From Carpediemonas membranifera (taxonomy: Eukaryota > Fornicata): a DNA stretch of 64,000 bases. Shown one piece after another: positions 20,486 to 28,823 of this stretch. The stretch spans positions 1 to 64,000 of the forward strand of contig JAHDYR010000036.1 of assembly GCA_019828565.1 (NCBI GenBank), read 5' to 3'. Each line of letters opens with the position of its first letter. Within the stretch, counting starts at the first letter, position 1. A program made the position numbers and the translations under genes. The notes beneath the pieces were generated by a model. That model saw only the letters and a list, made by a program, of their open reading frames with translations, was not told the origin of the DNA and searched no databases.

Positions 20486-21430
20486 TTACTCCACAACTCT
20501 ACTCAGCGCATCCGCCCATTCGAGACGGTGCAGGTGGACACCATTGGCCCTTTGCCCGAGAGAGACGGTCTCAAGTACGTCATCACGGTGGTGGACGTGT
20601 TCTCGAAGTTCACCATATTGAAGCCCACACGGTCAACGAGCGCAGCCGAGGCAGCAGCCGCATTGCTGGAGATCTGGGCGACTTTCGGCGTCCCGGCCGA
20701 GCTCCAGTCTGACCAAGGTACACAGTTCAGGAATGCCCTAGTCGAGGAGATGAACGAGCGACTGAGCCTCAAGCACCGGTTCAGTACGGCATATCATCCG
20801 GCCAGCAACGGCGTAGTCGAACGCCTGAATGGTACCGTCATGAGACGCTTAAGAGCGCTCCTGCTGGACGCCCGCGACGACAACTGGCCCGCATACCTGC
20901 CCATCGCCCAGCACGTTATCAACGCCACCCGCCACTCCACCACAGGCCTCAGCCCCTTCGAACTATTGTTCGGACGCAAGTCAACCATGCTGCGCGTCGC
21001 GCCCGACGCCCTGACCAACGCAACCCAGATGCTCGAGCCTGGCTCAGTCGAAGCCGACGACATCGTCCGCTTCCAGGCCCACGTCACGTCGCTCCAACAA
21101 CTTGCCGCGATCAAGGTCAAAGCCTACGAGGTAAACAAGGCTGCAGGCTCCCCGGACAGCACACGGGCCTGGGAGAACGAATCCTACGTCCTGCTGAGAT
21201 ACCCGGGCAAGCCGCCGACCAAGCTACTCCCGCCTCTGCGCGGACCGCTCCGCATGGAGGGGAAGGGCGATCACCCCAACACCTACAAGGTGATGGATCT
21301 CGTGTCGAAGTGCGTCGCCACAGTCCACGCAGACCGACTCGTCACATTCCACGCCGACGGCCTCACGGAGAAGGAGCTCGAGGAAATTGCCGCCACGAGC
21401 AAGATGAACAACCCGTGGAGGCAGTCGTAG
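20486..21430 (+). pseudogene. Gypsy integrase core (same pol gene)
   Basis: Same frame as the RNase H part. The DDE triad is visible as VDTIGPL, LQSDQGTQFRN and VVERLNGT, and HSTTGLSPFELLFGRK is typical of Ty3/gypsy integrases. The frame ends at TAG just after a shift near 21405, where the chromodomain continues in another frame. It is a remnant of one polyprotein and is unlikely to be active. Confidence 0.85.
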
Positions 21431-21630
21431 GCCACCGTAAGAAGAAGAACGGCTCTCTGGAGCTACTGATCCGTTGGGAAGGCCTCACCCCCGACGAGGA
21501 CTCATACATCCCCTATAATCGCTACTACGACCAGCTCGAGGCTATCGACAGTTATCTCGAGCTCAATCCTGGTCTCAAGCCGATGTTTGAGAGTGCTAAG
21601 AAGAAGTTCCGCAGGAGCGGTCGCCGTTAG
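21406..21630 (+). pseudogene. Chromodomain at the end of gypsy pol
   Basis: In the shifted frame the sequence reads VEAVVGHRKKKNG, then LLIRWEGLTPDEDSYIPYN. This is the chromodomain signature (strand, RWEG, D-S-Y) that defines chromoviruses. Family knowledge: such domains bind modified histone H3 and steer integration to heterochromatin. A +2 shift relative to the integrase frame separates the two. Confidence 0.85.
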
Positions 21631-21655
21631 TCGTGCGACACGCACTGGGAGGAAG

Positions 21656-22060
21656 TGTGCCCTTAACCTGCGGAATTCGTAAACAGTCTTTATCATATTT
21701 CTGGGCCCTAGCACGGCACACGCCCGAGCCTGTCCCGGACCTAAACGACGAATCCCGTCGCAGGTCACGGTATCCCGCTCGCCGAGGCGTCGAGTATAAG
21801 GGTCAAACCCCATAACCAGTGTTGGAGTCGCTGGTGAGGGACCTCTTGACAAGCCAACCAAGCTGTCACGATCAGCAGCCGTAACTCTGGGACTGATCAC
21901 CTCGGACGCACGGTACCACGACGCCCCTCACGAGGAGGCTGCAAGGCCCTCGAGTCGCCTTTCCTTTCTTGTTGAGTTCGCGTCGCTGAGGCTCCACAAA
22001 CTCTTGGCTTTCTGCACCTGTTTCGCCGACCATCCACAGCAAGCTTCAGGGTGGGAAGTG
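21656..22060 (+). repeat. Probable 3' LTR of the gypsy element
   Basis: A purine run GGGAGGAAG at 21647-21655 is followed at once by TGTGCCC, the expected polypurine-tract/LTR boundary. A TATA-like GTATAAGG lies near 21790. No second LTR exists here, so the right boundary is a guess. Confidence 0.45.
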
Positions 22061-22265
22061 AGATTTTAGAGTCAAGTCAAGTAAAGTCGCTCTTCGTCTC
22101 TTCGGCTTATAGGGTTCCCCTTCGGGTTTTTTCGCACAAAACCTCATCGTTCTGTTCACGCCGGATATACACGGATACATGAGCCAGACTCGCATGTATA
22201 TACCATAAATCGCTTCATCACCTGATCCCACCCACACTCACTACACGGCCCCGAGTATTTATCTC

Positions 22266-22823
22266 CTACACCGCCTTGATGGGATGGGTCCCGAAGGCCT
22301 TGAAGTCCATGACGCCGTTGTTCCGGTCCTGCAGATTAAAGACACGCCCGAGCATCTCACGGAGCCGGGTGACCCGTGCGGTGTCGCTGCATTGTGTCCA
22401 GACGTATAAGATGTCGTCCGCGGGGCGGATGCTGATGATGGCGCCGGAGATCTGCCCATTCAGGCTCCCCTGCTCGTCCGTGAATTGGTTTCCGATGAAT
22501 GCAAGGATGAACTCCTCCCAGAACAGACTCGCGAACCCCTTCTTGAGGTGAATGTGAAACCTCCCACCGTTGGCGTTTGCTGGGTCTTCCCAAAGCGGCT
22601 TAATGTGAGAACGGAAAAGCATAAGCGATTGAGATGCCTTATCAGCAAAGTTGGGCTTGATAATGTGCTGGTACAGTGCCCAGAAGTCCTCCACTGTGTC
22701 GAATGAGCACATCTCAATAATGTTCTTCGCCCAGTCTACGAAATTGGTAGCCTTCTTTCCCTTTGCTTTTTGCTGTTGCAATTGTTGGAAGTGGAACGTG
22801 AACGAATCCGGGAGGTTGTGCAT
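22266..22823 (-). CDS. EIF4E: eIF4E-family cap-binding protein
   Basis: A 185-aa protein; I use ATG at 22823 because the longer frame begins with GTG. It binds the mRNA 5' cap and recruits the initiation machinery, or represses translation if it is a 4EHP-type member. FDTVEDFWALYQHI matches the eIF4E signature exactly. KPLWEDPANANGGRF holds the cap-stacking Trp and Glu, and resembles 4EHP (DDANKNGG) more than eIF4E1. The other cap-stacking Trp sits in NFVDWAKN. The N-terminal Trp of FTFWY is replaced (FTFHF). The usual long N-terminus is absent. It is the first core gene inside the subtelomere. Confidence 0.9.
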   Translation of the reverse strand: MHNLPDSFTFHFQQLQQQKAKGKKATNFVDWAKNIIEMCSFDTVEDFWALYQHIIKPNFADKASQSLMLFRSHIKPLWEDPANANGGRFHIHLKKGFASLFWEEFILAFIGNQFTDEQGSLNGQISGAIISIRPADDILYVWTQCSDTARVTRLREMLGRVFNLQDRNNGVMDFKAFGTHPIKAV

Positions 22824-22935
22824 TTCTCCTCGCGGTTTTCTCACCACACGAATTACGTAAATTCCGAGAATTACATTGATGATATGTGAATTACACCATG
22901 GCGCTGTTACACTATATTTACTACCACGCTTCGCC

Positions 22936-25239
22936 TTACGAGCTCTTGAGCTTCCTCATCAGCTCATGGACGACCTTCTTCTTTGGCCCAGCGCTCGTGC
23001 CACCCTTGTAGTTCGAAAGCACCGCGTACAACAGACCTGGGTCGAGGCCGTTGTACTTGCTCTTCCGGATGGCGGCGTTGAGGTATACCGTCATGTCCGG
23101 CTCGTCTGTGAACAGGCTACACAGCTGGGTGAGCTTGGTCCACGGCGACACCAGTTCGACGTGCTCCTCGAGCAGCTGTTCCAGTACCAACTCCTTGGCG
23201 ATGCCCCGGGCCCGCCCCATGTACTCTATGTGCTTCTGCATGGCCCAGCGGTACTTCTCCAGGGCTTTCTTGATGAGTGTGACGGTGTGGATGTTGAATG
23301 ACACGAAGACGTTTGTCCACAGGCTTGTCATCTCGTCGCTGAGGGCACTAAAGATGGCGTTAAACAGCTTGGCCTGCATGCTGAGGTCGAAGTCTGTGAA
23401 CTGGCTCACGCCGCTCAGCACGGACGTCGTCACGTCCACGGCCCAGTCAGGCGCCTCTGTCGGTTCCGTGGCCGGTGCGTACTGGGCCTTGTCGCTCTGG
23501 ACCATCGCGTTGAGGTGTCTGCGGTACTGCCCGGCCACTGCCACGAAGGACCGGCCGATGATCATGTCGCAGTCCCGCCCAATGTCTGTCGCCAGGGTCG
23601 ACCGGGTCATACCCTGGTCCCGCAGCACCGCGACGATGTGGGGCAGCGTGTTCTTCAGGGCGACGGCGTCCAGGATCATCTGTGTCAGGGAGCCCGCGCT
23701 GTTGTGCTCGCTGGCCTCGTCGATCAGCCGGTCCCACCGCTGAATGCACGTCGCGTGGGTGAACTTGCCGACGTCCCCAAGGATGTCCTGGTCGGGCAGG
23801 TGACGCCCCCACTGACCGTAGTCCGCGATGTAGTCCTCGATGCACTCCGTCACGTGCCACAGACGGTGGGAGCACTTTAAGGCCATGGGGAGCTTGACGT
23901 CGCCCTTCTCGACGAGACCCCACGTCTGGGCCCTGGCGAGGATGTTCGTTTGTTGGGGCCCGATCCCGAACGGCATGGTGGCGCTCGGCTTACCGGCCTC
24001 GAGGTGGTTCTGTGCGGCGCTGAGCATCCGGTCGGCGAGGACGAGGCCGACCTGTCCCAGGGCGTCGTATATCGGGGTGATGTTGGCCTCGATCGGCTCG
24101 ATGACGCGGCAGAAGGCGAGGATCTCGTCCTTGATACGGCACAACTGCTCGGGTGCCACCTCGAAGGCGATCCGTTCGGCTTCGGCGGCGATGGTGTTCA
24201 CGGCATCCCTGGTCCAGGCCTGGAGGTCGGCCCGCGGCATGGCCCTTGTCTCGAGCTCGACCGCGACAAAACCCAGTAGCCGCTTGAGGGGGTTTCCCGA
24301 GGCGAGGGAGAAGGACTCGAGGTCTGACGTGCCGTGGTGCATCCGGCTCTGCTGGTACAGGGCGACGAAGTCCGCGCCCATGTCGAGGGTGTCGATCGAG
24401 TCGCTGATCTGGGTGAGCCAATGGGTGTCGACGCTGGCAGTGGAGGCCGCACCCGCCTCGTCCGCTGTGAACAGCGACGACAGGAACTCAGTCTCCATGC
24501 CAGTCGAGGCCTCTCCGCCCAGCATGCGGCGCCGGGCCCGCCGTGCGCTCGTGCTCTCCATTCTCCGCAGGGTCTCTTCGAGGATGGCGGACCCGAGCTC
24601 CTCTGCCTGCCCGCGGACGGTGGACAGCCACCGCTTCTCCTCCTCGATGCAGGACAGCGCCATCCGCTCCCGGAGGTCGGCGATGACGTCCTTGACCTGG
24701 CGGCCGGCAGCATAGCCCTGCAGCTCCGGAGCATCGACGGGGACGCGGTTGATGAGAGACACCGCGCGCTGGATGCGGGCGGCGTCGAACTTGATGGCGC
24801 CCGTGGACTGTGCCGAGGTCCCAAGTCTCCTCTCGTCAGCGAGAGTCGCCCGGGCGCGGGACACCGTCTCCAGGGCCGCGGACAGCACCGTCATGTTACG
24901 GATGGACGTGTGGAGGTCCCGCATCTTCTCACGGGTCTGGATGAGCGTCTCGGCCTTGGACACAACGCTGTGCCCGGTGAGCTGGAGCCCGCTCTGCATG
25001 GCTGTAAGATTGGACCGAAGACGGCGTACACGCTTCTGGATGTCATGTATCCTGTCTCCTGCGTTCACAAGATCATCGTATTTGTCTCTAATAAGGGTGT
25101 GAACGTCATTTTGCCCCATTTCGATCAAAGATTGCAGTTCCTTTGATGCCTGAGCGACATCACCGCGTTCTATTAGGGCACGAACACCACTCTCGGGCTG
25201 CTCACTGTCTAATATGCTGACACGGAGGAATCCTTCCAT
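22936..25239 (-). CDS. COG1/Vps51-like vesicle-tethering subunit
   Basis: 767 aa from ATG at 25239 (a longer frame starts with TTG). The N-terminus is helical and resembles Cog1/Vps51 family proteins: a short repeat SLIEMG-NDVHTLI leads into RDKYDDLVNAGDRIHDIQ, the conserved segment of the family, then a long coiled coil. The remainder is predominantly helical, as in CATCHR tethers. Family role: COG acts in retrograde Golgi traffic, and Vps51 in GARP/EARP at the trans-Golgi and endosomes. I favour Cog1 by the YxDLxxAxDxI pattern, but Vps51 or another CATCHR member is possible. About 110 bases separate it from the eIF4E gene on the same strand. Confidence 0.65.
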   Translation of the reverse strand: MEGFLRVSILDSEQPESGVRALIERGDVAQASKELQSLIEMGQNDVHTLIRDKYDDLVNAGDRIHDIQKRVRRLRSNLTAMQSGLQLTGHSVVSKAETLIQTREKMRDLHTSIRNMTVLSAALETVSRARATLADERRLGTSAQSTGAIKFDAARIQRAVSLINRVPVDAPELQGYAAGRQVKDVIADLRERMALSCIEEEKRWLSTVRGQAEELGSAILEETLRRMESTSARRARRRMLGGEASTGMETEFLSSLFTADEAGAASTASVDTHWLTQISDSIDTLDMGADFVALYQQSRMHHGTSDLESFSLASGNPLKRLLGFVAVELETRAMPRADLQAWTRDAVNTIAAEAERIAFEVAPEQLCRIKDEILAFCRVIEPIEANITPIYDALGQVGLVLADRMLSAAQNHLEAGKPSATMPFGIGPQQTNILARAQTWGLVEKGDVKLPMALKCSHRLWHVTECIEDYIADYGQWGRHLPDQDILGDVGKFTHATCIQRWDRLIDEASEHNSAGSLTQMILDAVALKNTLPHIVAVLRDQGMTRSTLATDIGRDCDMIIGRSFVAVAGQYRRHLNAMVQSDKAQYAPATEPTEAPDWAVDVTTSVLSGVSQFTDFDLSMQAKLFNAIFSALSDEMTSLWTNVFVSFNIHTVTLIKKALEKYRWAMQKHIEYMGRARGIAKELVLEQLLEEHVELVSPWTKLTQLCSLFTDEPDMTVYLNAAIRKSKYNGLDPGLLYAVLSNYKGGTSAGPKKKVVHELMRKLKSS

Positions 25240-25332
25240 GTATGCGTCGGATTGTGATGTCTTGGCAAAATACACGTACAAACATGAGAATCAATGGGCA
25301 ATAAAAATCAACGTCCTGGCTCAGTTTAAACC

Positions 25333-26478
25333 CTACAGCCCCTCCTCGTCGCTGTCCATGAGGTCATGGCTCCCCAGCGGGATCGCGGTCACCGGCGCTG
25401 ACCCGGTATAGTCTAAATCGTCGACGGTGCGGACGGGCTCGCCCATGCTGGGCTCTACATCGAGGGTCGTCGTGACCCTCCAGCCCCGCACCACCTTGTC
25501 CTGACCGAATGTCAGCAAGATGTGTGTCTCTGGGTAGTAGCGGCACCCGACCACCGGGGCAGAGGCGACCTTCCATGTCTTGGCGCACTCCCCTGTCGAG
25601 GCTACGAATGCCCGGGCGAACCCGTCGTCCCCCGTGGTGAAGAGGAGGTCCGTCTCGAGATCCGTGTACGCCACGCCCTTGACCTTTCCCAGGTGGCCCG
25701 CGAACGAACGTATGAACACGGCAGCCCCGACCTGCGAGACGTCCCACATGGCCGCCGTCCGGTCGAAGCTGCCCGTGAATAGGATCTGGGACTCGGCGTT
25801 GTAGTCGACAGCCCGCACAGAGCCCTTGTGGCCCTTCATCGCCTCGAGCTCAACAACCTGTGCCGTGCGCTCCGCGTAACGGCCGATGCGGACAACCTTG
25901 TCGTAACTGGCGCAAAAGACACGGTCGTAGCGGGGATCGTAGGCGCAGTCGAGGAGGACGGACTTCTTGAACCGGCCGCCGACGATGGTCTTCTTGGCGG
26001 GGTTGTAGAGGCGGACCATCTTGTCCTTGCCGACAGAGATGATGAGGTCCTTCTCCGCGTTGTATGTGATGTAATTGATGCGGTCCTTGTGGATGTCCAG
26101 CTGGTGTGCGAGCTTGGCGGACTTCGTCTCGAGGTCTATGGTGACAATGAGCATAAGGCCGTTGTCCAGCCCAATCAGGAGGTTAGAGCGCTTGTTGTCG
26201 AACGAAAGCGCGGTAGCTTTGCTTGCGGTGTTAATTGCAGCATGGCGTGTGTATCTGCCGTCCTGCTGCCTGAAGAATATGGCGACAGTGGCGTCCTCGG
26301 AGGCGGTGACGTAGCACTCGTACTCGGAGATGTACAGCGCATCGCAGACAGTTTCAGTGTGCTCAATAAGTTCAATCGCAAGTCCTGTTGTGAGCTTCAT
26401 ATGGGATTGAGAGATGTTGGGTTCAGGAGCGTGCTCAATGCTCGTCTTGCAAGAAAAAAGATTTGGACTCTCTTCCAT
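25333..26478 (-). CDS. WD40-repeat protein
   Basis: 381 aa, ATG at 26478. About seven WD-type blades: CDALYISEYECYVTASEDATVAIF near the N-terminus, LIISVGKDKMVRLY, VFCASYDKVVRI, GHKGSVRAV with LFTGSFDRTAAMWD, GHLGKVKGV with LFTTGDDGFARAF, and LLTFGQDKVVRGW. The protein is little more than one propeller plus an acidic tail (SDEEGL). Layout loosely resembles the WDFY1/2 propeller but no FYVE finger is present. Likely a scaffold; partner unknown. Its 3' end lies about 95 bp from the start of the tethering gene. Confidence 0.8.
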   Translation of the reverse strand: MEESPNLFSCKTSIEHAPEPNISQSHMKLTTGLAIELIEHTETVCDALYISEYECYVTASEDATVAIFFRQQDGRYTRHAAINTASKATALSFDNKRSNLLIGLDNGLMLIVTIDLETKSAKLAHQLDIHKDRINYITYNAEKDLIISVGKDKMVRLYNPAKKTIVGGRFKKSVLLDCAYDPRYDRVFCASYDKVVRIGRYAERTAQVVELEAMKGHKGSVRAVDYNAESQILFTGSFDRTAAMWDVSQVGAAVFIRSFAGHLGKVKGVAYTDLETDLLFTTGDDGFARAFVASTGECAKTWKVASAPVVGCRYYPETHILLTFGQDKVVRGWRVTTTLDVEPSMGEPVRTVDDLDYTGSAPVTAIPLGSHDLMDSDEEGL

Positions 26479-26677
26479 GGGGTTCGGGCACAGCTACGGT
26501 CGCTCCCGCCACTCAGTTCGGTGTTAGATCGCTATAGTAAGCCGTTTCTTTCAACTCGACCCAAGCTACATGATTGATCGTGACCAAAGAGACAGCATAT
26601 CATTTACGTAAAACCGTTTATATATAATTCCCAGGAGCCCAGTTGCTCAGAAATTAAGTATCATTTACGTATTTACC

Positions 26678-27107
26678 TCAGTTGTAGAAGTCGTCACCGT
26701 CGTCGTCAAGTGCAGCCGCCCGCTGGCCCGTCATGGGGTTGTCCTCGGCAAACCTGAAGGCGTCCCCGCCTGCGACGGCAGTGTCGATCGACAGGCTCTG
26801 ACGGAACATCTCGTACTTCTGGAGCTCGGCGTCGGACTTGCGGGCATAGCCCATGCCTCCTCGAAGTGGCGCCGCTCGATGCGGTTGGTGGGGGCCTGGG
26901 CGTCGTACGCCTCCTCGTTGAAGACCTCACCATTGGCCTCGATCTCCTGCTTGATGAGCTCCTTCTCCTTCTCCCGCCGGATGTCACATGGGCCGGACGC
27001 CAGCTGACTCGGGCAAGCTCGAGGGCAGCCTCCCGAAGCCCACACTCAACCTGGGCTATGAGAAGCGATAGACGCGTGGCGTTGGTGATGATCATGCTCC
27101 CAGGCAT
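26678..27107 (-). pseudogene. Cdc48/p97 C-terminal fragment, frameshifted
   Basis: One frame reads CDIRREKEKELIKQE, then NRIERRHFEEA. After a one-base deletion near 26848 a second frame continues MGYARKSDAELQKYEMFRQS, then a Gly/Asp-rich tail DDDGDDFYN. This matches the end of the Cdc48/p97 AAA+ unfoldase, from the last helices of D2 to the acidic tail. Upstream a third frame holds LREAALELARVS. The ATPase domains and Walker motifs are missing, so the piece cannot work as Cdc48. The single-base shift could be a sequencing error, but the missing 5' part could not. Confidence 0.75.
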
Positions 27108-27159
27108 GTGAAGATGTGCAAAAAAAATTGGACAAAGGGAAATTGAACCTGGGTCTTAG

Positions 27160-27935
27160 CTCAGGACCTGCCAACTGGCCTATGGCCGAGTCCCCGTGCC
27201 GTAGCTCGAGTCTGACCATATGAGGGGAGACCACTGCGATGAGGGCTGAGTTCTCGGGGAGCACTGAGAGATGGTCGGACAGAGTCGAGGGTCACTCGCC
27301 GCACCAGTGTAGTGTTTGCTGCACGGGCGATGTCACGCATCGTCCCGGTCCATCTGGACAGCGTCTGGGTGATGTCGGCTGGAGCTATGGGGCTCTGGGG
27401 CAGGGCGAGCTCGGGCAGCATGGGCGGGACTCCGGCGCCGTGGGCAGTGTCTGCTGGGTTTGAGACGGAGACGGAGCCACTGGATGAGAGACGAGATGAC
27501 GCAGAGGAGGATGAAGAGACATCCGAGCAAGAGCCCAGTCCCGACCCCACACCCACCCCAGAAACTGTAACCAATGGATCGGCCTCAGCTTGCTCGGATG
27601 CCGCTTCCGTCTTTTTATCATCCTCGTCCCCCCTAGTGCCCCACTCCTGGTTTGCTCCGGCTCGGTCTCAACTGTGACAAATGGCTCGGCCTCAGCGGAC
27701 TCCACTTGTACTTCCTCCTCGATCTCGCTCTCACTGTCGCTTTCATCCGGCAGCCCTCCCGGGACCATGCCCAGCCGCATCGTCTACCGTTGGAGCCTGT
27801 GCCGCCGCCACCGCAGCCTCCTCCTGCTCATCTTCTCCCTCTCCCTGCTGAGACAGCGCTGCAACCTTGGCCCTGCGTCCTGACAGTCGAGTCGCATGAT
27901 GCTGTCCACTTCGACTTTGGCGAAGCTGATTCATA
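27160..27935 (-). pseudogene. Degenerate acidic Ser/Glu-rich coding region
   Basis: Three overlapping minus-strand frames look coding in turn: EGEDEQEEAAVAAAQAPTVDD, then DESDSESEIEEEVQVESAEA, then a Ser-rich stretch and LSRWTGTMRDIARAAN. No single frame is open throughout, which suggests a decayed acidic protein. A direct repeat covers 27561-27587 and 27669-27695 (variants of AACTGTxACxAATGGxTCGG). I do not recognise a family. It may be related to the acidic frame at 30.9-31.75 kb. Confidence 0.3.
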
Positions 27936-28163
27936 GAGACGAGACCAAGGGTCGGGGTGATAGTTATAAAGAAGGAATTACTTTTAGACTGGCAGAGGGT
28001 GGCTCGGCAGACCCCAGCAGCTGGTACGCAGCCTCCGGGCACACGCAGCCCCATGGTTGGCAGCAGGGTGGATGAATAATGTCGAAAATGTGGTTTCGAC
28101 ATTATTCCCACATAATCCACAACACAAAGCAGCACAAATGAGCTGCTCAAACGATAGAGGCAT

Positions 28164-28757
28164 TTACATGCTGGGGGTGGCGTTGGTGGAGTGCTTGGAG
28201 TGCTTCCGCTTCTTGTTCTTGGACTTGGGAGTGTCCCTGTCGCGATGCTTCTTGGCCTTCGGTGTCTCGGAAGGAATTGGCTGTGACTCGGCGAACTCGA
28301 CAGCCTTTTTAGCGGGCTCAGTGTCCTTCTGAGACAGCTGAGACGGCTGAGAGTCCTTCTTCTCCTTGGGCTCGTCCTTCTTCTCCTTGGGCTCGTCCTT
28401 CTTCTTGAGCTGCATCAGGATGGACTTGCTGTTGCGGTTCAACGCCTGGATCTCCTCGTGCTCCATAAACTCGTCGTACTTGTCCTTGGGGACCTGGTGG
28501 TAGTCATCGAAGCCAAGGTCCTTGGCAGCGTGCGTCAGCGCCTCGAATTCCGCTGTAGAGTAGCGGCCCTTACTTACCTTCTGTTGGGCGTCCTCCTCCA
28601 CGTTGGAAGCCTTCTCAGGGGCAGTCTTGGGCATCTTGCGCTTGTTTTCACTCGGCTTGTGGCGAGCGAGGAGAATTTGGTCGCAAATCTCGCCCATTGC
28701 CTTTCCAGCCTCCATAAGTTTGTAGAACAGTTCGTATTCTTCGTTTGAGGTGTCCAT
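28164..28757 (-). CDS. Lys-rich hypothetical protein
   Basis: 197 aa from ATG at 28757 (MDTSNEEYELF). The longer upstream frame has no support and crosses a GC-rich stretch. The N-terminal half is helical (YKLMEAGKAMGEICDQILLA). The middle has a repeated KKDEPKEKKDEPKEKKD tract. The C-terminus is strongly basic (KAKKHRDRDTPKSKNKKRKH), suitable as a nuclear localisation signal. No family recognised. The composition suggests a nuclear or nucleolar protein. Confidence 0.6.
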   Translation of the reverse strand: MDTSNEEYELFYKLMEAGKAMGEICDQILLARHKPSENKRKMPKTAPEKASNVEEDAQQKVSKGRYSTAEFEALTHAAKDLGFDDYHQVPKDKYDEFMEHEEIQALNRNSKSILMQLKKKDEPKEKKDEPKEKKDSQPSQLSQKDTEPAKKAVEFAESQPIPSETPKAKKHRDRDTPKSKNKKRKHSKHSTNATPSM

Positions 28758-28823
28758 CGTATTAATAGTGTCGAAGAAAAATGGGCTGAGTGAGAAAAAT
28801 GCAAAAATTCTTTTTCGCAGTCT

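Larger units (their letters stand above)
19658..22060 (+). mobile_element. 5'-truncated Ty3/gypsy chromovirus
   Basis: Contains the end of reverse transcriptase, RNase H, integrase and a chromodomain in the order of chromoviral pol, then a purine tract and probable 3' LTR. Gag, protease, most of RT and the 5' LTR are missing at the telomere-like junction. Stops and a frameshift break the frame. The right limit is my estimate, because only one LTR is present and cannot be paired. Confidence 0.8.

Noticed and set aside
23840-24715. 291-codon plus-strand frame opposite the tethering subunit
   Set aside because: Low-complexity Ser/Arg composition is typical of the antisense of a GC-rich gene. 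The minus-strand frame carries the family motifs.
22936-25281. Start of the tethering subunit at 25281
   Set aside because: That codon is TTG. ATG at 25239 leads straight into the conserved N-terminal region.
27121-27190. Possible tRNA-like sequence on the minus strand, followed by a T8 run
   Set aside because: It has a B-box-like AGGTTCAATTTCC and a D-loop-like AGTTGGCA, but the anticodon and T stems overlap and the acceptor pairs at only four positions. Likely a relic or chance.
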